From: CAYMWF01 sp964394085 [NCBI: uncultured Gemmatimonadota bacterium]
GTDB lineage: Bacteria > GCA-2686955 > CAYMWF01
Direction: 5' to 3'
NCBI GenBank assembly: GCA_964394085.1
Contig: CAYMWF010000019.1
Span: 12,058-73,768, forward strand
DNA length: 61,711 nucleotides
The first letter of the stretch is position 1; each line of letters starts with the position of its first letter. The notes under the pieces were generated by a model. That model ran no database searches and had not been told where the DNA came from. It worked only from the letters and a program-made list of their open reading frames with translations. This document shows, in pieces, positions 9,536 through 17,692 of the stretch. Made by a program: the position numbers and the translations under genes.

Positions 9536-10249
9536 CTACCGGCGTCCGGAATCCAGGGCTTGAACCATGAATCGAGCATTCCCGGTGGGTGCGGCGCCGT
9601 CGAAAACGGCGCTTCCGGTTACGACGATGTCAGCCCCGGTCCCGCCGACGGCGGCCATATTCTCTTTTTTGATGCCGCCGTCCACGCAGAGCAGGATATC
9701 CCGTCCCGTATCCGCGATCATCTTTTTCACCGCGGATATCCGCCCGGTCGTCGACGGTATGAAGCTTTGCCCGCCCCAGCCGGGATTCACAGCCAGGAGC
9801 ACCACCATATCCGCAACTTCGAGCAGGGGATCGAGGGTCGCGAGGGGCGTGCCCGGATTCAACGCCACGCCGCGGACGATGCCTCTGCCCGGGTCGTTCG
9901 CATTTTTGAATTCGCCGATGGCCTGCAGCACGCGATGCACGTGCAGGCACGATTCAGCGTGCACCGTAAGAAGGTCGGCCCCGGCCGCGATATAATCACC
10001 GATATAATCCAGAGGCTCCCTGATCATCAGGTGGACATCTTTCAGCAGCGGGGTTTCTACGGCTTTGATGAAGAGCGGACCCATCGTCAGCATCGGGGCG
10101 AAACACCCGTCCATGACGTCGAAATGGAGGAGTTTGACATCAGTCCCGTTCAGCAGGCCGAGCTCCTTCCGGAGAGACATGAGATCAGCGGTGAGGATGC
10201 CGACGCTGACCTGCGGCGAGTTCTCTTTCAGAAACTCGAGTGTGTTCAT
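9536..10249 (-). CDS. Ribulose-phosphate 3-epimerase family protein
   Basis: A 237-residue TIM barrel of the ribulose-phosphate 3-epimerase family. Visible signatures are HFDVMDGCFAP (metal ligands His42 and Asp44), DVHLM (His73), the flexible loop NPGWGGQSFIP and the CVDGGI metal/phosphate site (Asp190). All catalytic positions look intact. The ATG at 10249 is preferred because AAGGGG lies about ten bases before it; the frame is open 16 codons further. Family members epimerise D-ribulose-5-P, D-allulose-6-P or similar keto-sugar phosphates. The N-terminal SVGILTADL differs from the usual SPSILSAD of housekeeping Rpe, and the company of an LsrF-like enzyme and a bifunctional aldolase suggests a dedicated catabolic epimerase rather than the pentose-phosphate one. 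Confidence 0.85.
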   Translation of the reverse strand: MNTLEFLKENSPQVSVGILTADLMSLRKELGLLNGTDVKLLHFDVMDGCFAPMLTMGPLFIKAVETPLLKDVHLMIREPLDYIGDYIAAGADLLTVHAESCLHVHRVLQAIGEFKNANDPGRGIVRGVALNPGTPLATLDPLLEVADMVVLLAVNPGWGGQSFIPSTTGRISAVKKMIADTGRDILLCVDGGIKKENMAAVGGTGADIVVTGSAVFDGAAPTGNARFMVQALDSGRR

Positions 10250-10293
10250 GGGAAACATCCCCTTTCCTTGCCTGTTCGATGCGCTTGCCGGAA

Positions 10294-11175
10294 TCAACCT
10301 TCCCTTTTCAGGGTATTGAAAAACTCGAGGGCTTCAGCCGGCTTGAAACCTTCGTGAACGACCTTTCCGACCGCCTGGATCATGGCCGCCGGAGCATCCG
10401 ACTGGAAGATATTGCGGCCCATGTCGACGCCCGCCGCACCTTCATTGACAGCATTGTATGCCATTGTGAGCGCTTCGATCTCCGGAAGTTTCTTGCCGCC
10501 CGCCATCACGAGCGGAACCGGGCAGGAAGCCGCCATCGTCTCGAAACCGTCGGGCACGTAATACGTCTTTACGAAATGCGCTCCCAGTTCGGCGCAGATC
10601 CTGCAGGCGAGCCTGAAATATTTCGCGTCACGGACCATGTCCCTGCCCACGGCCGTAACCGCGAGGACCGGGATGCCGAAACGGTTGCCCTGGTCGACCA
10701 TACGGGTCAGATTGTTCACCGATTGGGTCTCGAATTCACCGCCGATATATACCTGTATGGCGAGGGCCGATACGTTCAGCCTGACCGCGTCTTCAATATC
10801 CACCGCGAGCCGTTCGTTGGAGAGCTCCTTGAGAATGCTGGGACCCCCCGTCGCCCTCAGCACCGTCCCGCCGGAGAATGATGACGGGATCGTAGTCCGG
10901 AGCATCCCCCGGGTCAGCATGAGGGCGTCGCAGTAAGGCAGGATCGGCAGGATATTGATGTCGACCCTCTCGAGCCCGGTGGTCGGCCCCTGGAAATACC
11001 CGTGGTCGATGGCCAGCATCACCGTGCGGCCCGATTCCGGATTGAAGATCTGCGAAAACCTGTTCTGCATGCCCCAGTCCAGGCCGTTCGATCCGCGCAG
11101 AAAGAACGGCTTGCTCTCGGCGGGCACTCCGAGGTGAAAATCCTTGGCGTCTTTAACACTATCCGTATCTGCCAT
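10294..11175 (-). CDS. lsrF: LsrF-like aldolase / 3-hydroxy-5-phosphonooxypentane-2,4-dione thiolase
   Basis: A 293-residue protein of the DeoC/FbaB (class I aldolase) family, close to E. coli LsrF along its whole length: [44 protein letters not shown], and [11 protein letters not shown] with the Schiff-base lysine at residue 203, the same number as in E. coli LsrF. The terminal [12 protein letters not shown] phosphate motif is present. LsrF converts the phosphorylated AI-2 breakdown product to DHAP and acetyl-CoA. No lsrK, lsrG, lsrR or ABC transporter is nearby, so a role in AI-2 processing is uncertain; family relatives act on other keto-sugar phosphates. The start has AAAAGGAG at the right spacing. 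It is the first gene of the three-gene set, 44 bases from the epimerase start. Confidence 0.85.
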   Translation of the reverse strand: MADTDSVKDAKDFHLGVPAESKPFFLRGSNGLDWGMQNRFSQIFNPESGRTVMLAIDHGYFQGPTTGLERVDINILPILPYCDALMLTRGMLRTTIPSSFSGGTVLRATGGPSILKELSNERLAVDIEDAVRLNVSALAIQVYIGGEFETQSVNNLTRMVDQGNRFGIPVLAVTAVGRDMVRDAKYFRLACRICAELGAHFVKTYYVPDGFETMAASCPVPLVMAGGKKLPEIEALTMAYNAVNEGAAGVDMGRNIFQSDAPAAMIQAVGKVVHEGFKPAEALEFFNTLKREG

Positions 11176-11368
11176 AATCTTCTCCTTTTACACGGGCTGT
11201 TCTATCATCCGTCGCTATCTGCGAATGATCTTCCGCACCCCGGGATATAACGTTTTCAACTGTTTCGAATGCCTGCTGTTTTTTCTTTGAGGCAACATTC
11301 AAAACAGTATTCATGGACACTGCGCTCATCATATTTTCTACGCTGTCACCCGATATTTGTCAATTATT

Positions 11369-11404
11369 CAATCCTTTTTGCGCGGTAACGCAAAAGCTGA
11401 ATCC
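11369..11404. repeat. Dispersed hairpin motif A (TTTTGCG/CGCAAAA)
   Basis: A short inverted repeat, TTTTGCG-CGGTAA-CGCAAAA (11376-11395), is flanked by CAATCC on the left and GAATCC on the right. A sequence with the same flanks and the same TTGCG/CGCAA core occurs at 30449-30485 and, decayed, at 7257-7290. Here it lies about 190 bases upstream of the lsrF-like gene. The recurrence makes it more than a chance hairpin; its role is unknown. Confidence 0.5.
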
Positions 11405-11610
11405 ATGTTGGCGGTAAAATCAGCCATGTCAATTACCGTGGCAACACCAACATTACGAACAATCTTCCTCTTGGCCCCTTCTGATCATCTTCTTATCCTT
11501 TAACTTCTTCCTCTCCTTCCGGCCGCACGAACGTTTTCTCCGTGTGAAGAATTCCACCGGGCGCAACGGACTCCGGCTGTGGCCTGTTCGCTCTCCGATC
11601 ACACGTACTT

Positions 11611-12198
11611 TTTCTCCGTGTCAGGCTGGGATAAAAAGAGGATACGAGTTTCAGTTGCCTTCTTCCAGGTTCCGTTACCGGGGAGATGAGGAGGGAGCGC
11701 CTTTCCGGTCTCAGGACGATAGCGGAGTCATCCGGGGTTGGGGGAGATTTCGGTTCACGCGAGCTAATCCATTGTGCCACTTCAGTATTGAAAATGGCTG
11801 TTCACCAAACAAAACGAGCAGGGGGAAAGGCGGGGGCGACACTTCCCGAGTAGAGGATAAGAAGCGCTGATGTCTGAGCTGCGGGAGGGGCGGGAAGCAG
11901 CGAGCAGGCGCGAGCAGCGCGGGAAGGGAACAGCGAGTTTCAGCGCTTCCCGGAGCGAGGGTTAGTGGAGCCGGATGACGCAGCGTGCTCCTGAGGACGG
12001 GAAGGCGCTTCCTCAAACACCACCCGGCGTTGAATTACGCCGGCGATTCAGCCGGGCTTGAAGTAGAAAGCCCAGGCCTGGCCCGGAGCCGACTTTATCA
12101 TACCCACCGGACCGATTTTACCCACGTGGGTAATCCTGTGATGCCAAATAGCGGAGAAAGGAAGTCGACGGACTTTGACCCAGCCTGACACGGAGAAA
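11611..12198. mobile_element. 588-bp gene-free segment bounded by perfect 20-bp inverted repeats (MITE-like candidate)
   Basis: The 20 bases at 11611-11630 (TTTCTCCGTGTCAGGCTGGG) are found again in exact reverse complement at 12179-12198. Pairing stops at both ends. The segment between has no believable gene: its open frames are short and unlike any family. It contains a 10-bp inverted repeat (GAAGCGCTGA at 11861-11870 and TCAGCGCTTC at 11940-11949) around a purine-rich stretch, and a 16-bp palindrome at 12118-12133. A non-autonomous element with terminal inverted repeats would look like this, but I see no clear target-site duplication, so a large structured RNA or chance of assembly remain possible. 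The prefix TTTTCTCCGTGT also occurs once more just outside, near 11534. Confidence 0.35.
12118..12133. repeat. Palindrome TTACCCACGTGGGTAA (motif B family)
   Basis: A perfect 16-bp palindrome centred on CACGTG. Read on the minus strand it is followed by AAATCGGTCCGG, close to the AAATCGTGACCGG that follows two palindromes at 30643 and 30708. It lies within the inverted-repeat segment between the TRAP operon and lsrF. It could be a dimeric repressor site or part of a dispersed repeat. Confidence 0.45.
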
Positions 12199-12241
12199 TT
12201 TCTTGCAGAGAAGAATTGGGATCGACTGCCGGATCAGCGGC

Positions 12242-12400
12242 GAGATTGCGGTATCTGCACCGGTGCCGTAGCGAGATTGCGGTATCTGACACAGGTGACG
12301 TGGTGAGATGGCGGTATCTGACGCAGGTGACGTGGTGAGATGGCGGTATCTGACGCAGGTGACGTGGTGAGATGGCGATATTTGTCGCCGGATCCGTGGT
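12242..12400. repeat. Tandem repeat, five units of 31-32 bp
   Basis: Five head-to-tail copies begin at 12242, 12273, 12305, 12337 and 12369, with core GAGATGGCGGTATCTGACG and then CAGGTGACGTGGT. The third and fourth copies are identical, the outer ones have diverged. There are no variable spacers, so it is not a CRISPR. It lies just downstream of the last TRAP gene (about 90 bases past its stop, in the direction of transcription). No terminator-like T-run was seen there. Confidence 0.8.
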
Positions 12401-12491
12401 GAAGGTTCAGTATCGAGGGACGGGATCACGGGTATATAAAATGCATCATCCGCTCCGGCGGGCAGGATTCGGTAGAGCGCGGGGGCGCGGG

Positions 12492-14621
12492 TTACCTGCC
12501 GAGCAGGATCATGCTGACCGCGGGCACGTAAGTTATTATAACGAGCGCTACGAGCAAAATCAGCGCGAACGGGAACGTTGCCCGGATAACCTGTGCGACG
12601 GGCCTGTTGAAAACGCTGGACGCAACGAAGAGGTTGAGGCCTATCGGGGGGGTTATGTAGCCGATCTGGAGATTCACGATGAAGATTATGCCGAAATGGA
12701 TCGGATCGAGGCCGTACTGGATCGCTATCGGAGCCAGGAGCGGCGCGACGATCATGATCGCCGACATGATATCCATTATGCACCCGAGCAGCAGCAGGAA
12801 GATATTGACCAGGAGAAGGAACCCGAATTTCGAGCTGATCTTGGCCGTGAGCCAGGCTGCGGCGGCCTGGGGTATCATTTCTTCCGAAAGATACCTGTTG
12901 AAGGCGATGGCGAGCACTATAATGGCGAAAATAGCGCCCATGGTGACGCTCGAGTCGATGAAAACCTTGGGAACTTCGCGGGGTTTCAGCTCGAACAGCT
13001 CCGAAAATTTCTTTCGTCCCGCGGTCTGTTTCGAACGATTACTGAAATACGAGAGCGCGGGCTGCAGCACGAATTCCACGATCAGCGCATAGACCACCGC
13101 CACCGCGGCGGCCTCGACCGCCGTGAAGAGCCCGAAGTAGATCCCGAAAAAGATGAGTCCGATCAGCATCAGGGAGAACACCCCGCTTACGGTTGCTGAG
13201 AGCGCCTTCTTCGCTTCGAACTTCTCTACTTTAATCTGCTCCGGATCCTGCCTGAAAATCGAATAGATGCACAGAATCAGGGCGACGACGAGACCCGGGA
13301 TGACGCCCGCGATAAAGAGCTCGCGAACCGAAAGGGCTTTTCCGTCCACCGGTGCCATAATCGCGTAGATAATCATCGGGATCGAAGGCGGAATCAGTAT
13401 CCCCAGGGTTCCGGCGGAAGTAACCAGCCCGAGTGAAAAATCCTCGTCATAATCCTCTTTCAGCATCGCGGGCAGCATCAGCGAACCGATGGCGATGACC
13501 GTCACCGGCGCCGACCCTGAAATCGCCGCGAAGAGCAGGCACGCGAAAACCGTCGAGACGGCCAGACCGCCGGGGAAATGACCGATGATGCTCTTTGCGG
13601 TGGTGATGAGCCTGTCGGCGATGCTCCCTGCGGTCATGATGCCCCCCGCCAGGATGAAGAAGGGGATGGCGAGCAGCGTTTCCTTCTTGACGGCGTCGAA
13701 CATATCGATCGGGATGTTCACCGGGTCGCCGTTGCCGAGAAGGGTCACGGAGAATACGCACGCCATGCCGATCAGGACGAAGAGCGGAGCGCCGATCAGG
13801 AGAAGCAGCAGGCAGTTTATGAATATTAACCAGCCGATGGACAGGCCGAGCTTGTAGACCAGGAGAGTGCCGAGGATGAGCCCCGGGAAGAGGCCGGCCA
13901 GGATCACGTCCTTGACGGCCAGGGACGTTTCAGGACCGGAACCCATGTCGACAGGATCGGGACGCTTGCCTTCCTTCTCGAGCTCCTCCTCGTCCTGCGG
14001 ACCGCGGAACATGTTTTCAACGAATCGCGCCCCCATCATACCGAGGGTCACCGGCAGTATGAGCTGAACGATCCAGAGCGGTACCGGGAAAACCCCTTCC
14101 TTGTCTCCGAACTCGAAAGATTCAGCCGTGAACATGTAGGACAGCTTGGCCATATAGAAACAGAACCCCGCCGAGATGCCCTGAGAAAAGAAAGCCGCCA
14201 CCCGGACGCCTTTCCGGGAAAGCACCTTGGAGGCTACGTCTATCGCCAGGTGCTTCCGCTCCTTCGTCGCCACGCTGGCGCCGATGAAGCCGACCCAGAT
14301 CATCAGGAAAAGCGCCAGCTTGGTGGCCCAGAACCACCCCAGGTTCACAAAACCGAACCACCTGTCGATCGCCACCACCATCACGGCGAAAGTCATCACG
14401 AAAAGGGCCAGCACGAGTATGGTTTTTTCCACCGCCAGCCAGATTCGGTCGACGACCCGGTATACACCCCTGATCACCGAGATCACGAAGAGGATCGCCA
14501 TGAGTATCAGGAAGATGATCTGGGTGAATATGAACCTGATCGCCTTTCCGATGAAGCCCAGGGCCTGCCCCAGCGGTCCGAACAGGAAACGCGCGAAAGA
14601 TTTGAAGACGGCTTCAAGCAT
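12492..14621 (-). CDS. TRAP transporter fused DctQ-DctM permease
   Basis: A 709-residue membrane protein. The N-terminal 190 residues or so are the small DctQ-type subunit, with four membrane segments and the family phrase GFIGASVATKERKHLAID. The rest is the large DctM subunit (SLC13-like antiporter core) with GGIMTAGSIADRL, AAISGSAPVTVIAIGSLMLP, GTLGILIPPSIPMIIYAI and the closing FGIIFIVNLQIGYITPPIG. The ATG at 14621 has AGGGAGGAG six bases upstream and lies inside the end of the ligase gene (8-base overlap), so translation is probably coupled. Together with DctP and TatT this forms a sodium- or proton-driven uptake system for an organic acid. It is the last gene of the operon. Confidence 0.92.
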   Translation of the reverse strand: MLEAVFKSFARFLFGPLGQALGFIGKAIRFIFTQIIFLILMAILFVISVIRGVYRVVDRIWLAVEKTILVLALFVMTFAVMVVAIDRWFGFVNLGWFWATKLALFLMIWVGFIGASVATKERKHLAIDVASKVLSRKGVRVAAFFSQGISAGFCFYMAKLSYMFTAESFEFGDKEGVFPVPLWIVQLILPVTLGMMGARFVENMFRGPQDEEELEKEGKRPDPVDMGSGPETSLAVKDVILAGLFPGLILGTLLVYKLGLSIGWLIFINCLLLLLIGAPLFVLIGMACVFSVTLLGNGDPVNIPIDMFDAVKKETLLAIPFFILAGGIMTAGSIADRLITTAKSIIGHFPGGLAVSTVFACLLFAAISGSAPVTVIAIGSLMLPAMLKEDYDEDFSLGLVTSAGTLGILIPPSIPMIIYAIMAPVDGKALSVRELFIAGVIPGLVVALILCIYSIFRQDPEQIKVEKFEAKKALSATVSGVFSLMLIGLIFFGIYFGLFTAVEAAAVAVVYALIVEFVLQPALSYFSNRSKQTAGRKKFSELFELKPREVPKVFIDSSVTMGAIFAIIVLAIAFNRYLSEEMIPQAAAAWLTAKISSKFGFLLLVNIFLLLLGCIMDIMSAIMIVAPLLAPIAIQYGLDPIHFGIIFIVNLQIGYITPPIGLNLFVASSVFNRPVAQVIRATFPFALILLVALVIITYVPAVSMILLGR

Positions 14622-16470
14622 CGGGCGCTCCTCCCTGTTCGTCACCGTACAGCGAATCGATCACATCATGGTATTTTTCCATGGTGAACTTTCGCTTGAC
14701 CTTGAGCGTGGGAGTAAGCTCCTCCCCAATCTCGAATTCCTTCGATATGATCGCGAATTTTTTAATCGTCTGGAACGATGCGAGCCTGCTGTTCACGGTC
14801 TTGATCGCCCTGTCCACCAGGTTCCGGACTTCAGGAAGCTGCGCTATCTCCTCGAATTCTTCGTATTCGATCTCCCGGTCGTCGGCAAAACCTTTGACCT
14901 CGTCTTCGTCGAGGGTGACCAGGGCGGTCAGGTATTTCCGCTGGTCGCCGATAACCACGGCGAGGCTTATAAACCTGTCTCCCTTCAGCATATTCTCGAT
15001 ATATTGCGGTGCGATGTTCTTACCGGCGGATGTCACGATGAGGTCCTTTTTCCGGTCGGTGATCTTCAGGTAACCCGCCTCGTCGAATTCGCCTATATCG
15101 CCCGTATGGAACCAGCCGTCCTCCAGGCTCTCGGCCGTGGCTTCGGGGTTCTTGAAATACTCTCTGAGAACGATGTCGCCCTTGAGAAGAATCTCTCCGT
15201 CCTCGGCGATTTCCACATCGACTCCGGGCAGGGGCTTGCCGACCGAGCCGAACTTGAACTCCCTCGGAGTATTCATGCACGCCCCGGCCACGTTCTCCGT
15301 CAGCCCGTATCCTTCCAGCACCAGGACGCCGGCGGAGTGGAAAAACTCCGCGAGATCCCTGGAAAGGGGCGCTCCCCCCGAGATGCAGAAGTGGAGCTTC
15401 CCGCCGAACAGGCGCTTGACCTTGTTGAAGACGAGCATCTCCCCCATCCGGTAGAAGACGGAGATCCATGGAGGCACCCGCTTCCCGCGCTGCCTGTATT
15501 TACTGGCCCGGCGGCCGAAGAATGCGCTGAAACCGAATATCTGCTTCTTGAGAAGGCTTCCGGTGGCTACCCCGGAGATTATTTTCGTATGGATCTTCTC
15601 GTAGATGCGGGGCACGCTGAACACGAAGGTGGGTCTCACTTCGGCAAGATCCTTGAGAATCGTTTCCATGGAGCCGGCGAAAGAGATGATATTCCCGGAT
15701 GCGATGTGGAGCAGGAGCCCGGTTCTCGCGAAAATATGGGCGAGCGGAAGAAAGAGCAGAGTCTCGTGGGAGGGATCTATCTGCATCGTTTCGACCACCG
15801 CGGATATCTCGGCCAGTATACCCCTGTGGGTAAGCACGGCCCCTTTGGGCAGACCCGTGGTGCCCGATGTATAACAGACGGTCGCAACGTCGTCTTTAGA
15901 GACGGTCGCCAGCCTTTTATCCAGCGCTTCCGTGCCCGTCTCCTCTTCGATCTCCCTGCCCCGCGAAACGAGGCGGCTGAAGAGCTCCAGGAAGGCGTCC
16001 CCCTCCCTGAACTTGCCTTCGAACAGGATGCACTTTTCGAGCTGCGGCAGCTCTCCGGTAACCTCCAGGACCTTGGCGAGCTGTTCCCTGTCTTCGAGAA
16101 AGGCGACCCTGACGCCGGCGTGCTTGAGGATATAAGCAACCTCATCGGGCATGTTCGACTGGTAAACGGGAATAGTGATGCACCCGATAGAGATTATCGC
16201 CAGGTCGGCAAGGGCCCATTCCAGGCGGCTGTTCGAAATAATCGCGATGGTTTCACCCGGCTCGGCACCCTTCTCCAGGAGGGCGAGGGCGAGCCTCCGC
16301 ACCTTTTTCGCGTATTCCGTCCAGTCGAGGGTCACCCACTCCTGCGTGACCTCATCCCTGTAGCGGACGGCGGGGAGTTCATCCAGCCTGGCCGAGTTAT
16401 CGAAAAACAGCGAACCTACATTGGCCGCCTTACGGGCGTCCATCAGTTCCGGTATTTCATCAAGAATCAT
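14614..16470 (-). CDS. Long-chain fatty acid-CoA ligase (AMP-forming)
   Basis: A 618-residue adenylate-forming enzyme of the long-chain acyl-CoA synthetase (FadD15/ACSL-like) branch. Motifs: ATP loop CYTSGTTGLPKGAVLTH (about 199-215), EGYGLTENVAG, DGWFHTGDIGEFDEAGYLKITDRKKDLIVTSAGKNIAPQ with the hinge and the AMP ribose site. Length matches the family (about 600). It is predicted to activate a fatty or related carboxylic acid with ATP and CoA at the cytoplasmic side of the membrane. It overlaps DctP by four bases (ATGA) upstream and DctQM by eight bases downstream, which places it firmly inside a TRAP transporter operon, a linkage that hints the transporter imports an acid that is activated on entry (inference). 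Confidence 0.92.
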   Translation of the reverse strand: MILDEIPELMDARKAANVGSLFFDNSARLDELPAVRYRDEVTQEWVTLDWTEYAKKVRRLALALLEKGAEPGETIAIISNSRLEWALADLAIISIGCITIPVYQSNMPDEVAYILKHAGVRVAFLEDREQLAKVLEVTGELPQLEKCILFEGKFREGDAFLELFSRLVSRGREIEEETGTEALDKRLATVSKDDVATVCYTSGTTGLPKGAVLTHRGILAEISAVVETMQIDPSHETLLFLPLAHIFARTGLLLHIASGNIISFAGSMETILKDLAEVRPTFVFSVPRIYEKIHTKIISGVATGSLLKKQIFGFSAFFGRRASKYRQRGKRVPPWISVFYRMGEMLVFNKVKRLFGGKLHFCISGGAPLSRDLAEFFHSAGVLVLEGYGLTENVAGACMNTPREFKFGSVGKPLPGVDVEIAEDGEILLKGDIVLREYFKNPEATAESLEDGWFHTGDIGEFDEAGYLKITDRKKDLIVTSAGKNIAPQYIENMLKGDRFISLAVVIGDQRKYLTALVTLDEDEVKGFADDREIEYEEFEEIAQLPEVRNLVDRAIKTVNSRLASFQTIKKFAIISKEFEIGEELTPTLKVKRKFTMEKYHDVIDSLYGDEQGGAPDA

Positions 16471-17588
16471 TTTTCGGCTTCAACCTGTTCGGCGAACGCT
16501 TTTTTCCCGGCGTAAACTTTTTCGAGGAGCTCTTTACCGACGATCTCTTCGAACTGCTTGTGAACGGGAAGAAGAAGAGCCCTGAAAGCCTCCCGTTCGG
16601 CCGGAGTGAAATCATATACCTTCATGCCTACATCCCTGAAATTCTGCAGCAGGGGTTCACGCATCGCTCTGACGGCGCTCCTGCCCCAGAGGGTTTCTTC
16701 ATCGACGTCGCCTACCAGGATTTTCTGCAGATCCTCGGGCATCGTATCCATGAATTTTTGAGAATAGGCAATGATGCCGGGCTGATAGATATGCTGGGAA
16801 AGCACGAAATAATCGGCTCCTTCGTACCAGCCGGAAGCGGAGGCGAAAAGCGGCGTGTTGTCGAACCCGTCGACCATGCCGGTCTGCAGCGCGCCGAGCA
16901 CCTCGGGTACGGGGATCGATTCGGCCTGAACGCCGAGCGCCCTGTACATTGCGAGATGGACCTGCGATTCCTGGGATCTCATCTTCAGTTTCGACAGGTC
17001 CTCCGGAGTGTGGACCTCGATTTTCCGGGTTGCGAAACTCCGCCATCCGTTCTCATGCCAGTAGGCGTGGAAGAAACCCTTTTCGGCGAGGATTTTCTTA
17101 TAATCCTGCTCCACTACTTCATCGAGAACGTAATCCACCTCTTCCAGGCTGTCGAAAAGGTACGGCAGTTCGAGAAGCTGCAGCTGCGGAATCGCGGCCC
17201 CTTCGGCGATGGCGGCGGTGGTTCCGCCGAACCCCTGGAGACGTCCGCGTCGCAGGCTTCTGACCATTTCGACCTCACCTCCAAGCGCTCCGCCGAAAAA
17301 GAGCTTCATTTTGATCCGCCCGCCGCTCTCCGCCTCGACCCGCTTCTTTATCCGCTTGAGATGTTCGGACCAGGGAGTGCCGTCGGGGGCGATGGTTCCG
17401 AACTTTACAACGAATTCAGCCTTATCCGCCGCCTGCGCTTCACGTGTGGAGTCGAGGAGGAGGGTCGCGACGAAAACTCCGGAGACGAGCAGTAAGAAGA
17501 AAACCGTCAAAACGGCAGTTCTCGGATTTATCAGTTTTTCCTCCGGCCGCCTGACGTTTAACAATTTGTTCCCGGTCAGTCTGAACAT
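16467..17588 (-). CDS. TRAP transporter substrate-binding protein (DctP/TatP family)
   Basis: A 373-residue periplasmic binding protein. It has a membrane-spanning signal or anchor (about residues 24-46) and then the DctP start FVVKFGTIAPDGTPWSEHLKRI, LFFGGALGGEVEMVRSLRRG, LPYLFDSLEEVDYV, and the ligand-site region ENGWRSFATRK with LKMRSQESQVHLAMYRALG and QTGMVDGFDN. The GTIAPDGTPW phrase is typical of the TatP group of DctP proteins that work with a TPR lipoprotein (TatT). AAAGGAAC precedes the ATG. Its last codons overlap the acyl-CoA ligase start (ATGA). Because the conserved Arg of classical carboxylate-binding DctP proteins is hard to assign here, the ligand could be hydrophobic. Confidence 0.9.
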   Translation of the reverse strand: MFRLTGNKLLNVRRPEEKLINPRTAVLTVFFLLLVSGVFVATLLLDSTREAQAADKAEFVVKFGTIAPDGTPWSEHLKRIKKRVEAESGGRIKMKLFFGGALGGEVEMVRSLRRGRLQGFGGTTAAIAEGAAIPQLQLLELPYLFDSLEEVDYVLDEVVEQDYKKILAEKGFFHAYWHENGWRSFATRKIEVHTPEDLSKLKMRSQESQVHLAMYRALGVQAESIPVPEVLGALQTGMVDGFDNTPLFASASGWYEGADYFVLSQHIYQPGIIAYSQKFMDTMPEDLQKILVGDVDEETLWGRSAVRAMREPLLQNFRDVGMKVYDFTPAEREAFRALLLPVHKQFEEIVGKELLEKVYAGKKAFAEQVEAEK

Positions 17589-17692
17589 GAGACGTTCCTT
17601 TCAGAAGATGGTGGCGATTACGCCACCCGCGAAGCGGCCGAGCACGGCCGGCATAAAGATGCGGATTGTATGATATATTTCGCAGCGAACCG

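Noticed and set aside
11861-11949. Possible structured RNA such as SRP RNA, enclosed by GAAGCGCTGA/TCAGCGCTTC
   Set aside because: The GGGAAGCAGCG part faintly recalls the SRP core, but the conserved tetraloop context is absent, and the closing repeat includes the self-palindrome AGCGCT. Not enough for an RNA gene call.
11493-12016. Open frames on both strands in the spacer between lsrF and the TRAP operon
   Set aside because: They are short, basic and Pro/Arg-rich, lack ribosome sites and span the inverted repeats; treated as non-coding.
12242-12400. CRISPR array
   Set aside because: The 32-bp units follow one another directly with no spacers and there are no cas genes.
14227-16515. A 762-codon open frame on the plus strand across the TRAP/ligase genes
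   Set aside because: It is antisense to DctQM and the acyl-CoA ligase, both of which carry full family motifs; long antisense frames are expected in GC-rich genes. No family motif in its translation.
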